A stretch of 59,127 nucleotides of DNA from Desulfobulbaceae bacterium (GCA_023230525.1 JALNXE010000016.1:1-59127); one strand, 5' to 3'. Positions 27,056-36,326 are shown, numbered from the stretch's first letter. The notes: generated by a model not told the origin, from the sequence alone. A program made the numbers and translations.

Positions 27056-27415
27056 ATGTTTATAAGAAGGGCAATGAAATTGGCAGCCATTATTCTGTTG
27101 ATAGCGTCATTCCTTGTTTTGGGAACCCCGTTGTTGGCGGAAGAAGTGCATACGCAAGGAACTGAAATTCATGATGGACGGTCAGACGGTGATACACGCT
27201 TCGACTGCGTGGGGGATGAGGTGGAGATTAAAAAAGATAGACAAATTGGCGAATCAAGCGAAGAATGCCCTGACGGAAAGGACATGCTAACCGTGCAAAA
27301 TCAACCAGCAGAAGCAGCAGGGGCAGAAACTGGTACCTCTCGTATTTCCACTGCATCCCTTCAATTTGGAACTGGGGTTGTTGCCTTAATTGTTCTACTA
27401 ATCATAATATTGTAG
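27056..27415 (+). CDS. Small secreted or membrane-anchored protein, unassigned
   Basis: The 119-residue product has an N-terminal signal or anchor (about 7-28, ending in LLAEE), a charged polar middle with two Cys (DCVG and EECPDG) and a C-terminal hydrophobic helix (VVALIVLLIIIL) reaching the last residue. The two ends could span the membrane twice. I do not recognise the family. AAGAGGATGCC lies before the ATG. It follows the frameshifted membrane gene by 72 bases, in the same A+T-rich block. Confidence 0.5.
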   Translation: MFIRRAMKLAAIILLIASFLVLGTPLLAEEVHTQGTEIHDGRSDGDTRFDCVGDEVEIKKDRQIGESSEECPDGKDMLTVQNQPAEAAGAETGTSRISTASLQFGTGVVALIVLLIIIL

Positions 27416-27438
27416 CTATACAAAAGAGACAACAGGAA

Positions 27439-27508
27439 GGGGTCAGGTCTGTCGTTGACTTTTCTAATTCAACAAGACTAATCAAAAGCCAAAAGCAGAC
27501 TTGCCCCC
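27439..27508. repeat. REP-like element, copy 1
   Basis: A 70-base unit starting GGGGTCAGGTCTG and ending GCAGACTTGCCCCC, so its ends are complementary, with an internal GTTGACTTTTCTAATTCAAC hairpin. The second copy at 28234-28304 is about 85% identical and in the same orientation; the pair flanks the toxin-antitoxin genes. Confidence 0.85.
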
Positions 27509-27563
27509 ACTATTTTTTTTCAAGACCGTTCACTCATTGGTTGCCGCTGAAATCAGCGGCAGG

Positions 27564-27944
27564 TCAGCGATCCAGACCAAGGAGTCTCGCCGGGGAAACG
27601 CCCAGCGCGGCGGCGAGTCTTTTTGCCATCTCCATGCTGATTGCCCGGCGGCCGTGTTCCATGCCGGAAATATGCTGCCTGGGCACATTGCCAAGCACCA
27701 TGCCGAGCCCGGCCTGGGTCAGCCCGGCATTTTCCCGGTAAATCCGCAGTGTTTCCCCTGGCGTCAGGCCTGCCTTGGTGTCCCTGTACCAGTCGGTTTC
27801 CACGGCATCCACGTATTCTTCGTCCGGATCGGTGATGATCTCCAGCGCCCGTCCGCACTCCTTCTCCAGCGCCCTCAGAAGCGCGGCGCTGATTTCTCCG
27901 GTAATCCTGACCTCAATACGGGGCGTTTTCGCGACTACCTGCAT
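27564..27944 (-). CDS. XRE-family antitoxin (HigA-like)
   Basis: The 126-residue protein has a C-terminal helix-turn-helix (about 68-122: GETLRIYRENAGLTQAGLGM then HISGMEHGRRAISMEMAKRLA) and an N-terminal segment likely to bind the toxin. It overlaps the toxin gene upstream by 32 bases. Such antitoxins repress their own operon. Confidence 0.8.
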   Translation of the reverse strand: MQVVAKTPRIEVRITGEISAALLRALEKECGRALEIITDPDEEYVDAVETDWYRDTKAGLTPGETLRIYRENAGLTQAGLGMVLGNVPRQHISGMEHGRRAISMEMAKRLAAALGVSPARLLGLDR

Positions 27945-28179
27945 AGTTTACCTCAATCTCTATTGTTTTTTTCTCGTGCCGCCAGCAGGCAACCCATTTC
28001 CGGCTGAGATGGCAGTGATATTTTTCGTCTGACAGTTTGCTGAAATTGGGCCATCCCGGTTGAGCCGGGCCGTGATCGCTCAGGTCGTCCACCAGCAGCG
28101 CTAGCTTTTTCTGCTCAGCCCGCGGCATTTTGCCGATGGCCCGCAGCACTTTTCTTTTCATGGTTACCCGGTAATTCAT
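27913..28179 (-). CDS. RelE/HigB-like toxin
   Basis: The 88-residue basic protein (MNYRVTMKRKVLRAI ... WPNFSKLSDEKYHCHLSRKWVACWRHEKKTIEIEVNY, quoted in part: KYHCHLSRKWVACWR) has the beta-strand pattern of RelE-superfamily mRNA interferases of the type with a W-x-N-F-S-K-L motif. The ATG at 28179 is preferred to one at 28215. It overlaps the antitoxin gene. The toxin-first order is that of HigBA modules. Confidence 0.75.
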   Translation of the reverse strand: MNYRVTMKRKVLRAIGKMPRAEQKKLALLVDDLSDHGPAQPGWPNFSKLSDEKYHCHLSRKWVACWRHEKKTIEIEVNYAGSRENAPY

Positions 28180-28233
28180 GTTATGGATTGTAATCAATTT
28201 TTGATTCCAGGTCAAGTGGCATTTTCCCGATAA

Positions 28234-28304
28234 GGGGCCAAGTCTGCCGTTGACTTTTCTAGCTCAACATGGCTAATCAAAGGCCAAAAGCAGGCCTGCC
28301 CCCC
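28234..28304. repeat. REP-like element, copy 2
   Basis: Same unit as 27439-27508 with about ten differences (GGGGCCAAGTCTGCC...GCAGGCCTGCCCCCC). It lies 50 bases before the transposase remnant. Confidence 0.85.
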
Positions 28305-28354
28305 TTTTGACCCTTTCAGCCAAATTCAACCTTATTTGGTAGCCGACGAACCTG

Positions 28355-28462
28355 CCTGAAGAGGAGGATTACCGAATCGTTCAAGCCCGCAGTTTGTTCT
28401 GCTACTGGGCGGTTCGACAATTGGGTCTGCCGGCGACATCCCTCGCCAAAACAAGAAAATAA
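28355..28462 (+). pseudogene. C-terminal remnant of a REP-associated tyrosine transposase (RAYT)
   Basis: The frame from 28355 gives PEEEDYRIVQARSLFCYWAV followed by RQLGLPATSLAKTRK and a TAA. The ARSL-CYWAVR-LG pattern is that of the C-terminal helix-turn-helix of RAYT/IS200-like transposases; the catalytic HUH part is missing. Its location beside two REP-like units supports the assignment. It is too short and has no start, so it is a fossil. Confidence 0.65.
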
Positions 28463-28728
28463 TAATTTTCTGGGCGGCCCCTTTGTTGATTCTGTTGCTG
28501 AGAATATTGAAAATCGGCGCCTATGCTGCTACTGTATCGGAATGGCGCATGAGGTATTTATTTTTTCAATGGCAACTATCCGGGTAGAGGGGCTGCTGTG
28601 GACTGTAGGGAAAGCGTCACGAAATATGCAAAAGACAGTGCCGACCGCGTTAGAGTCTTCAGTCTGCAGCCTCGGCACCTGAGGAGTTGGTTTATTTTTA
28701 CCTTAACGGAACATAAAGTAATGTCACC

Positions 28729-29355
28729 ATGTTCAATCCGGAAAAATTGTTGGGCAGTCTGCTGAAAGGCGGTCTTTCCCGCGGCGGGATGGGCAGCAAC
28801 ATGAAGGTCCAGGTCGGCATGGGACTGCTGGGCCTGGCCATTGGGGCGGTGGAGCACTTTGCCAATAAACCCCCGGCCCAGCCCCCTTCCGCGCCGTATG
28901 ACCCCAGAGGCGCGGTCCCGCCACCGGCACCACCCGGCATGACGGTGCCGCCCCCGCCGCCGCAGGGACCTCCGCCGGTTCATGCCGGCGAACCCGCCCG
29001 GCCAAACGAGGCGGTGCTGCTGATCCGGGCCATGATCGCCGCGGCCAGCGCGGACGGGGTGGTTGGCCAGCAGGAGCGGCAACGGATTCTGGAAAAGTAT
29101 CGCAGTGCCAACCTGAGCCAGGAGGAACAGAATTTTCTGGCCGGGGAACTGCTCTGTCCCGCCGGAGTCGAGCAGTTGACCGCCGAGGCCCATTCCGTGG
29201 AGACGGCCAGGCGGGTTTACGCGGTTTCCCTGCTTGCCGTTACGGTTGATACCGAGGCGGAGCGGGCCTATCTGCGGACCCTGGCTGAACGGTTGGGTCT
29301 GTCCGCCGGGGAGTGCGCTGCCATCCACCGAGAATTGGGGATCGAGGGCCTGTAG
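28729..29355 (+). CDS. DUF533/TerB-like protein
   Basis: The 208-residue protein has an N-terminal Gly-rich hydrophobic segment (GMGLLGLAIGAVEHFA), a Pro-rich linker (about residues 47-90) and a C-terminal TerB-like helical domain (LLIRAMIAAASADGVVGQQE, where D-G with the following E is the metal-site pattern). This is the DUF533 (YebE-type) layout. Function is unknown; TerB folds are linked to metal sensing and envelope stress. Confidence 0.8.
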   Translation: MFNPEKLLGSLLKGGLSRGGMGSNMKVQVGMGLLGLAIGAVEHFANKPPAQPPSAPYDPRGAVPPPAPPGMTVPPPPPQGPPPVHAGEPARPNEAVLLIRAMIAAASADGVVGQQERQRILEKYRSANLSQEEQNFLAGELLCPAGVEQLTAEAHSVETARRVYAVSLLAVTVDTEAERAYLRTLAERLGLSAGECAAIHRELGIEGL

Positions 29356-29387
29356 CCCGCAGCCAGGGTGGTTTTCCCTTATCCTCT

Positions 29388-31247
29388 TTAGAAATAGGCC
29401 TCCAGCCGGCGGGCCGCAGCCAGGGTTTTGACCCTGAACTGCTCAATGTCGGGGGCCGTGCCGTTTTGCCCCGCATACTGCCAGGTTTCAAAGCGGGTCA
29501 GCAGGTCCCTGACTTCAAGCACCAGTGCCGTATCCACCCCCAGGGCCGCCAGCGTCGGTTCCACGTCATGGAAGGTGAGGGCGCCGGCTTTTTTGTCCAG
29601 TTTCACGGCCAGGTATTCTTTCAGCGCCAAGGAGAGGCTTTCGGCAGAAAGCGCTGGGGCGGCAAGCTGGCGTTCAAGCGTGGCCAGGGCATGTCTGGCC
29701 TGGCGCTTTTCCCGGCCGTTCTCTTTCCTGGTTTTCATGAAGCGGACCAGGCCGATCAGGAAAAACAGCAAGGGCGGCGCGGCAAACAGCAGCAGCCACC
29801 AGCCAGGCCGGTAAGACGCCGCCCGCTGGTCGATAAGCGCGTCATCCCCGGCATAGTTTGGGGCCAAGCCTTTTTCCGCGGCTTTGAGTTCCTTTTGCCC
29901 GGCCTCGGCCGTCTTGCCTTCGGCATCCGTGGCAGTGACCACCTTGGCCGCATGCACGGTAAGCGGGATAGGGGCGGTGCTGGCCAGCTGGTAGCTCTTT
30001 TTCACCGGATCAAAATAGCTCAGGGCAATGGGCGGGATGGCCGTGACCGAGGTGTCTTTCACCCGGATGGTCTGGGTGAAGATCTTTTTGTTGTCCTCCA
30101 TGTCGCCCGCCGCGATTTCCTCGGGAATCTTGAAGGATGAGGCGGGCAGAAAGCTGGCAAGATCAGGGAGTCTGGCCTGTTGGGCAGAGGGGCCGCTGAC
30201 GGTCACGGTGAGGGTGACCGGGTCGCCGATGTTCACTTCCCGGGGCGCGGCATCGGCCTGGATGGCATAATCTCCCACCAGACCGGAGAAATTTGCCGGT
30301 TTGTCCTGCTCGGGCAGAGGGAGCACGGTCAGCTCCGGGGTATTGGAGGGCACCACCTGGGTGCGGTAGACCGGCTGGCTGCTGTTGCCGAAGAAATCAT
30401 CAAAATTGCCGAAACCTTTGAACGGGGCCCGTCTCGGCGACTGCCGGTAGGCGGAAACGGTCTGGCAGGCCACGGTTGCCTGGGGCAGGGTAAAACTGCC
30501 CGCCTCTTTGGGCAGCAGCAGATACTGGAAGGTGACGGTGAGAAAGTCCCGGCCGGCAAACTCGCCCCGGCCTTTGACGGCCACCACCGCCTCGCTGCCG
30601 ATGGGGATCTTGAGCTCATCCTGGCCGGAGCCGCTGGTTTTGCCGGCCAGCGGCACGGCGGTAAAACGGGGATCAGCCACCACCGGCAGCTGGAATTCAA
30701 AGCCGTTGACATCCTTGCCCACAAACCAGGTGACGGTCATGGTCACCGGTTCGCCCAGGTAGCATTTGCCGGTGGAAAGAAAAATCCGCAGTTTGAGATC
30801 ATCGGTCTCTTCCGGCGCAGTGGCCGTGATGGCCACCGGTTCGGTGTGATAGGTGCGGCCAGCGACCGCCACGGCAATGGCCGGGATGGTCAGCCGGCCG
30901 GCCCGTTTGGGGGTGATGGTGTAGTTGAAAAAATAGGCATGCCGGGTGATGCGTTCCCATTTGCCGTTGATATTGGTGACCGAGGTGCTGCTGTTGCCCT
31001 GCCCGCCCCGCTCCTGCACCGTGAAATCAACCAGCTGGGAGATATCCGGCGGGTCGGCCGCGTCCGCGCCGTTGACCCGGATCTGCATGGCGAGAGGCTC
31101 GCCGATGGAGGCATCCTGGCGGTCCAGCACGGTTTCCACCGAGATGTCCGCGGCAGCAAACAGCGTGGCGGCCACCACCAGCTGCAGGCTGAAGAGAATG
31201 AAGGTGAGAAAAAAGGCTTGTCTGGTTTTTTCGGGATAATTTTTCAT
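29388..31247 (-). CDS. BatD-like protein (aerotolerance operon)
   Basis: The 619-residue protein has a signal peptide (about 10-33), three or more immunoglobulin-like beta domains (about 35-430, including SVETVLDRQDASIGEPLAMQ and the repeated GEPVTMTVTW / GDPVTLTVTV strands), a membrane helix near 483-500 and a C-terminal helical cytoplasmic tail (about 505-619). This is the BatD layout. It is the last gene of the MoxR-Bat cluster, separated from batBC by a 190-base gap with an inverted repeat, so it may have reduced coupling with the operon. Confidence 0.85.
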   Translation of the reverse strand: MKNYPEKTRQAFFLTFILFSLQLVVAATLFAAADISVETVLDRQDASIGEPLAMQIRVNGADAADPPDISQLVDFTVQERGGQGNSSTSVTNINGKWERITRHAYFFNYTITPKRAGRLTIPAIAVAVAGRTYHTEPVAITATAPEETDDLKLRIFLSTGKCYLGEPVTMTVTWFVGKDVNGFEFQLPVVADPRFTAVPLAGKTSGSGQDELKIPIGSEAVVAVKGRGEFAGRDFLTVTFQYLLLPKEAGSFTLPQATVACQTVSAYRQSPRRAPFKGFGNFDDFFGNSSQPVYRTQVVPSNTPELTVLPLPEQDKPANFSGLVGDYAIQADAAPREVNIGDPVTLTVTVSGPSAQQARLPDLASFLPASSFKIPEEIAAGDMEDNKKIFTQTIRVKDTSVTAIPPIALSYFDPVKKSYQLASTAPIPLTVHAAKVVTATDAEGKTAEAGQKELKAAEKGLAPNYAGDDALIDQRAASYRPGWWLLLFAAPPLLFFLIGLVRFMKTRKENGREKRQARHALATLERQLAAPALSAESLSLALKEYLAVKLDKKAGALTFHDVEPTLAALGVDTALVLEVRDLLTRFETWQYAGQNGTAPDIEQFRVKTLAAARRLEAYF

Positions 31248-31282
31248 TGTTTTTTCTATTAGGGACTCAGCAATTGTTGATA

Positions 31283-31398
31283 TACCGTTTATAAAGCCTC
31301 GAAACGTCCGTCATTCCGGCATGTTTTTAGCCGGAATCCCGTCCATCAGCTGGATGCCAGCTAAAAACATGCTGGCATGACGGCAAAGATAAACGGTA
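31283..31398. repeat. Large inverted repeat between batD and batBC
   Basis: Arms ACCGTTTATAAAG...GTCATTCCGGCATG and its complement (CATGCTGGCATGAC...AAACGGT) with inner GTTTTTAGCCGG/CCAGCTAAAAAC, enclosing a short loop around 31345. It is MITE- or REP-like (the TCATTCCGGCATG...AGCCGGAATCC form) and sits inside the operon. Confidence 0.85.
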
Positions 31399-31439
31399 CT
31401 TTTATAACTTCGAAGTCCCTTATCTGCCGGCCCGGCCGC

Positions 31440-33377
31440 TCACCAGTCCTTGTCCACGGCGTCGGGGGCCAGGCGCATCCGCTGCCTGCGCATTTCCTCT
31501 AATTTCTTTTCCGCGTTCAGGATGGCTTCAACCGTTTGCTCCGTGCGTTCCCGGTCCTGATCCCGCTGTTTGCCGGCCATGGACTGCTGCTGCTCCTGGC
31601 CGTTTGTCCCGTCCGGGCTCTGCTGCTGGTTCATCTCCCCGCCGGACTGCTTATCCTGCTGCTGCTGGGGGGAGGACCCCTTTTTATTTTGTTCCTGCTG
31701 TTTATTTTGCTGGTCGTCCGGCTGTTGCCGGTCCTGCTCCGGTTGCTGCTCCGGCTGTTGTTGTTTCTGCTGATCATCCCCGCTGTTCTGAGGATTTTCC
31801 TGTTGCTCTTGCTGCTGCTCCTGCTGGGGCTTGGGTTGCTCGTTTTCCTGCTTCTTCTTCTCCTCTTGCTGCTGTTCCTGCTGCTTTTTTTTCTGCTCGT
31901 CCAGCTGGAGTTCGATTTCCTTTATCTTGCGGCGGCAGATTTCCAGATTGCGTCCGGCCCCGGCAAGTTGCGGGGCAAGCTCCAGGGCCTTTTGGTAAAA
32001 GCCGGCACTCTCCTTGAGATCCGCGAGTTTTTCCTGCAGATCCTTTTTCTGTCCGGCCTGCTGAAAACGGGCGTTGCCCCGGTTGAACCAGCTTTTGGCC
32101 AGCAGCTCCGGGTCTTGGCCACTGGCAATAATCTCGGCAAAGGCGGACTCCGCCTCAACGAATTTTCCCTGGCGGTAGAGGCTGTCGCCTTTGTTGAACC
32201 CGGCGGCAGGCTGGTCGGGTTGGCTGGCCAGGGCCTGTTCATACAGGGTTTGGGCCTCACTGAACTTGCCGCTGCTGTAGGCCTCATTGCCGCTATTGAT
32301 CAGCGAGCGGGCGGAGGCCAGGCAGGGGGCCGGGTGCAGCACCGGCAGCAGGGCCAGGGCCAGGGTGAGCAGCACGCGGCCGAGCATGCCTTCAGCGGTC
32401 AGCAGGAGGATGCTTGCCGCCAGAAAGATCTGGAATTTTTCATCAAAGCGTTTGATGGTCTTTGAGGCAAGCTCTTTCTGCTCGGCCGAGGCAACCAGAT
32501 CGAGATAGACCTCGCCCAGATCCACCGTGCCGGTCTCCACCGGCAGGTAGCGGCCGCCAGGGGTGGCCTCCGCCATCTTCCGCAGGGTCTCGCCGTCCAG
32601 TTTGCTCCACACCTCCCGGCCATTGTATTTGAGAAAGCTCGTTTTACCGTCAGCCATGGTGATGGGGATGCGTTGCCCTTCCTTTTCATCGCCGAGTCCG
32701 ATGATCAACAGCCTGATGCCGGCATCGCCGAGTTTCTGGGCGGCCTGCACCGGAAAGCTCTCGTGATCCTCCCCGTCGGTGATCAGGATAATATCCTTAA
32801 ACTGTTTTTCCTGATCATCAAAGACCTGATTGAAGGTGGTGCGCAGGGCGTCGCCGATCAGGGTGCCGCCCCGGCTGACACTGTCCGTGTCGATGGCATC
32901 CAGCATCAGCAGAAAAAAGCCGTAATCCTGGGTCAGGGGACATTTTACCACGGCGCTGCCGGCAAAGGCCACCAGGGCGATGCGGTCGCCCTGCAGTTTT
33001 TCCACACAGTCCCGGATGGCCAGCTTGGCCCGCTCCAGGCGGTTGGGTTTCAGGTCGTTGGCCAGCATGCTTTTTGACACGTCGATCATGAAGACCAGAT
33101 CCCGGCCCGAGCGTTTAACGGTGGTCTCTTGCAGGTTCCAGGCCGGCCGGGCCAGGGCGATGATCAGGCCGGCCAGGGCCAGGCAGAAAAGCAGAAAGCG
33201 GCGGCCCCGCTTGGGCGAACGGCCATTGGTGCCGGATTTGCCGGTAAGAAGCGGCCCGCTAAAGGCGGCCATGGCCTTCCTGCGCCGGGCCGCGGCATGG
33301 AGAAAGAGCAGCAGCAGCAGGGGCAGCAGCCAGAGCAGCAGAAACATGTGGATGTCGGTGAAATGGATGTCGTTCAT
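31440..33377 (-). CDS. BatB-BatC fusion: VWA membrane protein with TPR and Gln-rich tail
   Basis: The 645-residue protein has membrane helices at about 10-27 and 62-80, a von Willebrand A domain (about 90-290) with intact MIDAS motif DVSKS and later ITDGEDH, a membrane helix near 315-345, TPR repeats (about 355-470: NSGNEAYSSGKFSEAQTLYE and later copies) and a highly Gln/Lys/Glu-rich coil (about 485-610). BatB (VWA) and BatC (TPR) are usually separate. The Gln-rich codons make a CTG-rich stretch on the other strand. The start overlaps batA by 4 bases. Confidence 0.88.
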   Translation of the reverse strand: MNDIHFTDIHMFLLLWLLPLLLLLFLHAAARRRKAMAAFSGPLLTGKSGTNGRSPKRGRRFLLFCLALAGLIIALARPAWNLQETTVKRSGRDLVFMIDVSKSMLANDLKPNRLERAKLAIRDCVEKLQGDRIALVAFAGSAVVKCPLTQDYGFFLLMLDAIDTDSVSRGGTLIGDALRTTFNQVFDDQEKQFKDIILITDGEDHESFPVQAAQKLGDAGIRLLIIGLGDEKEGQRIPITMADGKTSFLKYNGREVWSKLDGETLRKMAEATPGGRYLPVETGTVDLGEVYLDLVASAEQKELASKTIKRFDEKFQIFLAASILLLTAEGMLGRVLLTLALALLPVLHPAPCLASARSLINSGNEAYSSGKFSEAQTLYEQALASQPDQPAAGFNKGDSLYRQGKFVEAESAFAEIIASGQDPELLAKSWFNRGNARFQQAGQKKDLQEKLADLKESAGFYQKALELAPQLAGAGRNLEICRRKIKEIELQLDEQKKKQQEQQQEEKKKQENEQPKPQQEQQQEQQENPQNSGDDQQKQQQPEQQPEQDRQQPDDQQNKQQEQNKKGSSPQQQQDKQSGGEMNQQQSPDGTNGQEQQQSMAGKQRDQDRERTEQTVEAILNAEKKLEEMRRQRMRLAPDAVDKDW

Positions 33378-34432
33378 GGAATTTTCCGCAGCAGCGTGGC
33401 CCGCAGGGCAGCCTCCAAGACCAGCAGGACCAGGGCGCTCATGACGAAAACGGGGAAATGTTCCGCATAGTCAATATGGCGGACACTCTCAATCTCGCTT
33501 TTTTCCAGCCGGTCGATCTCCCCGTAAATGGTGCGCAGACTGTCGGCATCGGAGGCCATGCGGAAGATGCCGCCGGTGGTGTCGGCTATTTCCTGCAGCG
33601 TCTTTTTGTCCACCCCATGCGCCAGCCGGTTCAGGCGGGCAAAAAATCCCTGGACGCCGCTCATGTCGATATCCTCGCCGATGCCGATGGCGTAGATCTT
33701 GATGCCCCACTGGGCGGCCAGCCGGGCCGCCTCAAGCGGGGTGAGGTTGCCGGCATTGTGCGCCCCGTCGGTGAGCAGGATGATGATCTTGCTTTTTATC
33801 TCATAATGGCCGGCCGTGTCATTTTTATATTCCCTGGTCATGACCTCTTCCGCCTTCTGCAGCCGGGCGGCGGCCAGGGCGATGCCGTCGCCGATGCTGG
33901 TGCCGTCCTCGGCCCGGTTGGTGACCAGTTGGATTTTGTCCACAAAGCCGTTCAGCGCCTCGTGGGCCAGGGTCAGCGGGCATATCGTTTCCGGATAGCG
34001 GGCAAAGCTGACCAGGCCGATGAGGTCGTTGGGACGCCCGCTGAGCTGGCTGCCGTTGCCGTTGACGAACTCCTCGAATACCTTTTTAACGGCCTCCAGG
34101 CGGTTGGTGGCCGTCTTGTTGAAGACCATCTCTTCACCCATGCTGCTGGAGCGGTCGATGACCATTTCAATGGCAATGCCGTGGCTGATGTCATAGGTCT
34201 TTTCAATGCCTTGCTGGGGCCGGGCCAGGGCGGTCACCAGCAGGATCAGGGCCAGGACGCGCAGCACGAGCGGCAGCCCGGCCAGCCGCTGGCGCCAGGA
34301 AATACCCGCCGGCCCAAACAGGGCAACGGCGGAAAATTTCAGGGCCTGGGGCCGTTTGCGGCCAAGCTGGAAGTACAGCAGCAGCGGGATGAGCAGCAGG
34401 GCCAGCAGGGCACAGGGCGTGGCAAACCTCAT
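33374..34432 (-). CDS. BatA VWA-domain membrane protein
   Basis: The 352-residue protein has two N-terminal membrane helices (about 5-22 and 53-70), a VWA domain (about 85-305) with MIDAS motif DRSSS and LLTDGAHN, and a C-terminal helix (about 325-343). The VWA domain faces the periplasm in related proteins and is thought to bind metal and partners. Stop and start overlap as ATGA with the genes on both sides, so it is translated as part of one operon. Confidence 0.88.
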   Translation of the reverse strand: MRFATPCALLALLLIPLLLYFQLGRKRPQALKFSAVALFGPAGISWRQRLAGLPLVLRVLALILLVTALARPQQGIEKTYDISHGIAIEMVIDRSSSMGEEMVFNKTATNRLEAVKKVFEEFVNGNGSQLSGRPNDLIGLVSFARYPETICPLTLAHEALNGFVDKIQLVTNRAEDGTSIGDGIALAAARLQKAEEVMTREYKNDTAGHYEIKSKIIILLTDGAHNAGNLTPLEAARLAAQWGIKIYAIGIGEDIDMSGVQGFFARLNRLAHGVDKKTLQEIADTTGGIFRMASDADSLRTIYGEIDRLEKSEIESVRHIDYAEHFPVFVMSALVLLVLEAALRATLLRKIP

Positions 34433-35442
34433 GGCGCGCCCTCCTTGCTGCTCCGGGGGATATTTTCACCGCTGGCCCGGATGAAATCGCGGCACAGCCC
34501 GATGGCGGCCTCCGCCTCCTGGGGATCCGGGATGATCCGGGCGAATTTGATCAGATCGCAGCGGCCGAGAAAGTTGCGGAGCAGTGACTTCTGCTCCTGG
34601 CTGAAAGCCGGGGACTGGCGCAGGGAGTCAAGGAATTCCTCGGTGGTCTGCTCCGGGGCCTTGAGGCCGAAGCGGGCCTCGATATAGTGGCGCAGAATCA
34701 GGGTCAGCCCGGCGTAAAAACGGGCAAAGTCGCTGGCGGTTCCCTGCTCCTGCAGCAGCCGGTCGATGGCCGCCAGGGCCGCCACATGCAGCGGCAGCGG
34801 CGGTGGCGGGGGCTGCTGCCGCCTGCGTCTGCGCCGGAAATAAAAGAGCAGGGCAAAAAGCAGCAGCGCCGCCCCGGCGGCCAGCAGGTAGTAAAGGGTT
34901 GGCAGGGGCTGGGACAGCGGGGCGTAAATATCGGTGATCTGCGGGTCTTTTTCGTCCTTGGCCAGAAAGGAGGTGACCGTGATGGTGCGGGCCGGGATGG
35001 TCACCGTGGCCTTGTGGTCAGGGTGTTGTTTATCCTGGGCGCTGACCGTCATGGCCGGGATGGTGTACTCGCCGGGCAGAAAAGGGGCCAGGGTCAGGGT
35101 GCGGCCCTGGCTGAGCTGGGCGCCGACCAGGGCCTTAGGCGCCTCGGTGGCGGCGGCCAGGGTGAAATCGCCCAGGGCGCTGCCGGTGAATTCGGGGAAA
35201 TCGATCGCAAAATCCTCCGGCGCCGTGGCAATCAGGGTGAGCTGCAGCTGGTCGGCAATGGAGAGCTGCGGGCTGGAAAGGGTGAGCTGCACGCGCAACT
35301 CCCCGCTTGCCAGCTCCTCGCTGACCGGAGTGGGGGCAGGGGCGCCATGGCCCGCGGGCGGGCTGGTCCGGCAGCCGGCCGGCAGCAGGCCCAGGACGCA
35401 GATAAGGGCAAGAAATAACAGGAAGAGCGATTTTCGTAACAT
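34429..35442 (-). CDS. Lipoprotein with Ig-like domain and DUF4381-like tail
   Basis: The 337-residue protein begins with a lipoprotein signal ending in LLPAGC (Cys about residue 24), a beta-rich domain of about 140 residues resembling the BatD repeat (QLTLIATAPEDFAIDFPEF), a membrane helix at about 180-200 followed by a very basic RRRRRRQQ run, a Pro run and a helical cytoplasmic tail. This layout fits the DUF4381-type gene found between DUF58 and BatA genes. Overlaps batA by 4 bases. Confidence 0.7.
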   Translation of the reverse strand: MLRKSLFLLFLALICVLGLLPAGCRTSPPAGHGAPAPTPVSEELASGELRVQLTLSSPQLSIADQLQLTLIATAPEDFAIDFPEFTGSALGDFTLAAATEAPKALVGAQLSQGRTLTLAPFLPGEYTIPAMTVSAQDKQHPDHKATVTIPARTITVTSFLAKDEKDPQITDIYAPLSQPLPTLYYLLAAGAALLLFALLFYFRRRRRRQQPPPPPLPLHVAALAAIDRLLQEQGTASDFARFYAGLTLILRHYIEARFGLKAPEQTTEEFLDSLRQSPAFSQEQKSLLRNFLGRCDLIKFARIIPDPQEAEAAIGLCRDFIRASGENIPRSSKEGAP

Positions 35443-35447
35443 GGTAA

Positions 35448-36322
35448 TCAGCGCCGCCGCCGTTCACGCATCCGGAAAAAACGGACCAGGTCAAATACGT
35501 AATCCTCGCTGGTCTGCAGCGGGATATGGTCCACCCCCATGGCGGCGAATTGCCCGGCCAGCTCACTCAATCTCTTGGCGGCCGAGGCGGCAAAGGCGCG
35601 GCGTACCTCAGGGCTGCTGCTGTCGATCAGCAGCCGTTCGCCGGTTTCCGCGTCTTCCAGCTCAATGAGCCCGGCCGCGGGCAGCTCCCTCTCCCGCGGG
35701 TCGGTGATGGAAACGGCGATCAGGTCATGGCGGCGGGCGATGATGCGCATGGGGCTGAAAAAGTCCTGATCAATAAAGTCCGAGACCAGGAAGGCCACCG
35801 AACGCTTATGGGTGATCCTGCCGAAGAAGTGCAGGCTTGCCGCAATGTTGGTGCCGCCCCGTTGCGGGGAAAAGCTGAGAATCTCCCTGATCAGGCGCAG
35901 CACATGGGTGGTGCCCTTTTTGGGGGGAATGAACAGCTCCACCGTGTCGGTAAAGGCGATGAGCCCCACCTTGTCATTGTTCTTGATGGCGGAAAAGGCC
36001 AGCAGGGCGCACAGCTCCGCCGCCACCTCGTTCTTGAGGCGCTGCCCGCTGCCAAAGGCGCCGGAGGCGGAAAGATCAACGAGAAAGAAAATCGTCAGTT
36101 CCCGTTCCTCCACATACTGCTTGACGTAGGGGTGGCCGGTGCGGGCGGTGACATTCCAGTCAATGGTGCGGATGTCGTCGCCGGGCTGATAGGCCCGCAC
36201 CTCGTCGAACTCCATGCCCCGGCCCTTGAAGACGCTTTCATACTCGCCGGCCAGGATGTCGTTCACCGCCTTGTTGGTGTAGATGCGGATGGTGCGTATT
36301 TTGGCGGCCAGTTCACTGTTGA

Positions 36323-36326
<4 letters not shown>
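35448..36326 (-). CDS. DUF58 protein of the MoxR/Bat operon
   Basis: The 292-residue soluble protein has the DUF58 signature YQPGDDIRTIDWNVTARTGH (about 48-67) and a degenerate VWA-like fold with LVDLSASGAFG and FLVSDFID. DUF58 proteins pair with MoxR ATPases. It overlaps the moxR-like gene by 4 bases and ends 5 bases before the lipoprotein gene. Confidence 0.88.

Noticed and set aside
31600..31900. CTG-rich tract on the plus strand resembling a tandem repeat
   Set aside because: It is the reverse strand of the Gln-rich coding segment of the BatBC fusion; the units are irregular.
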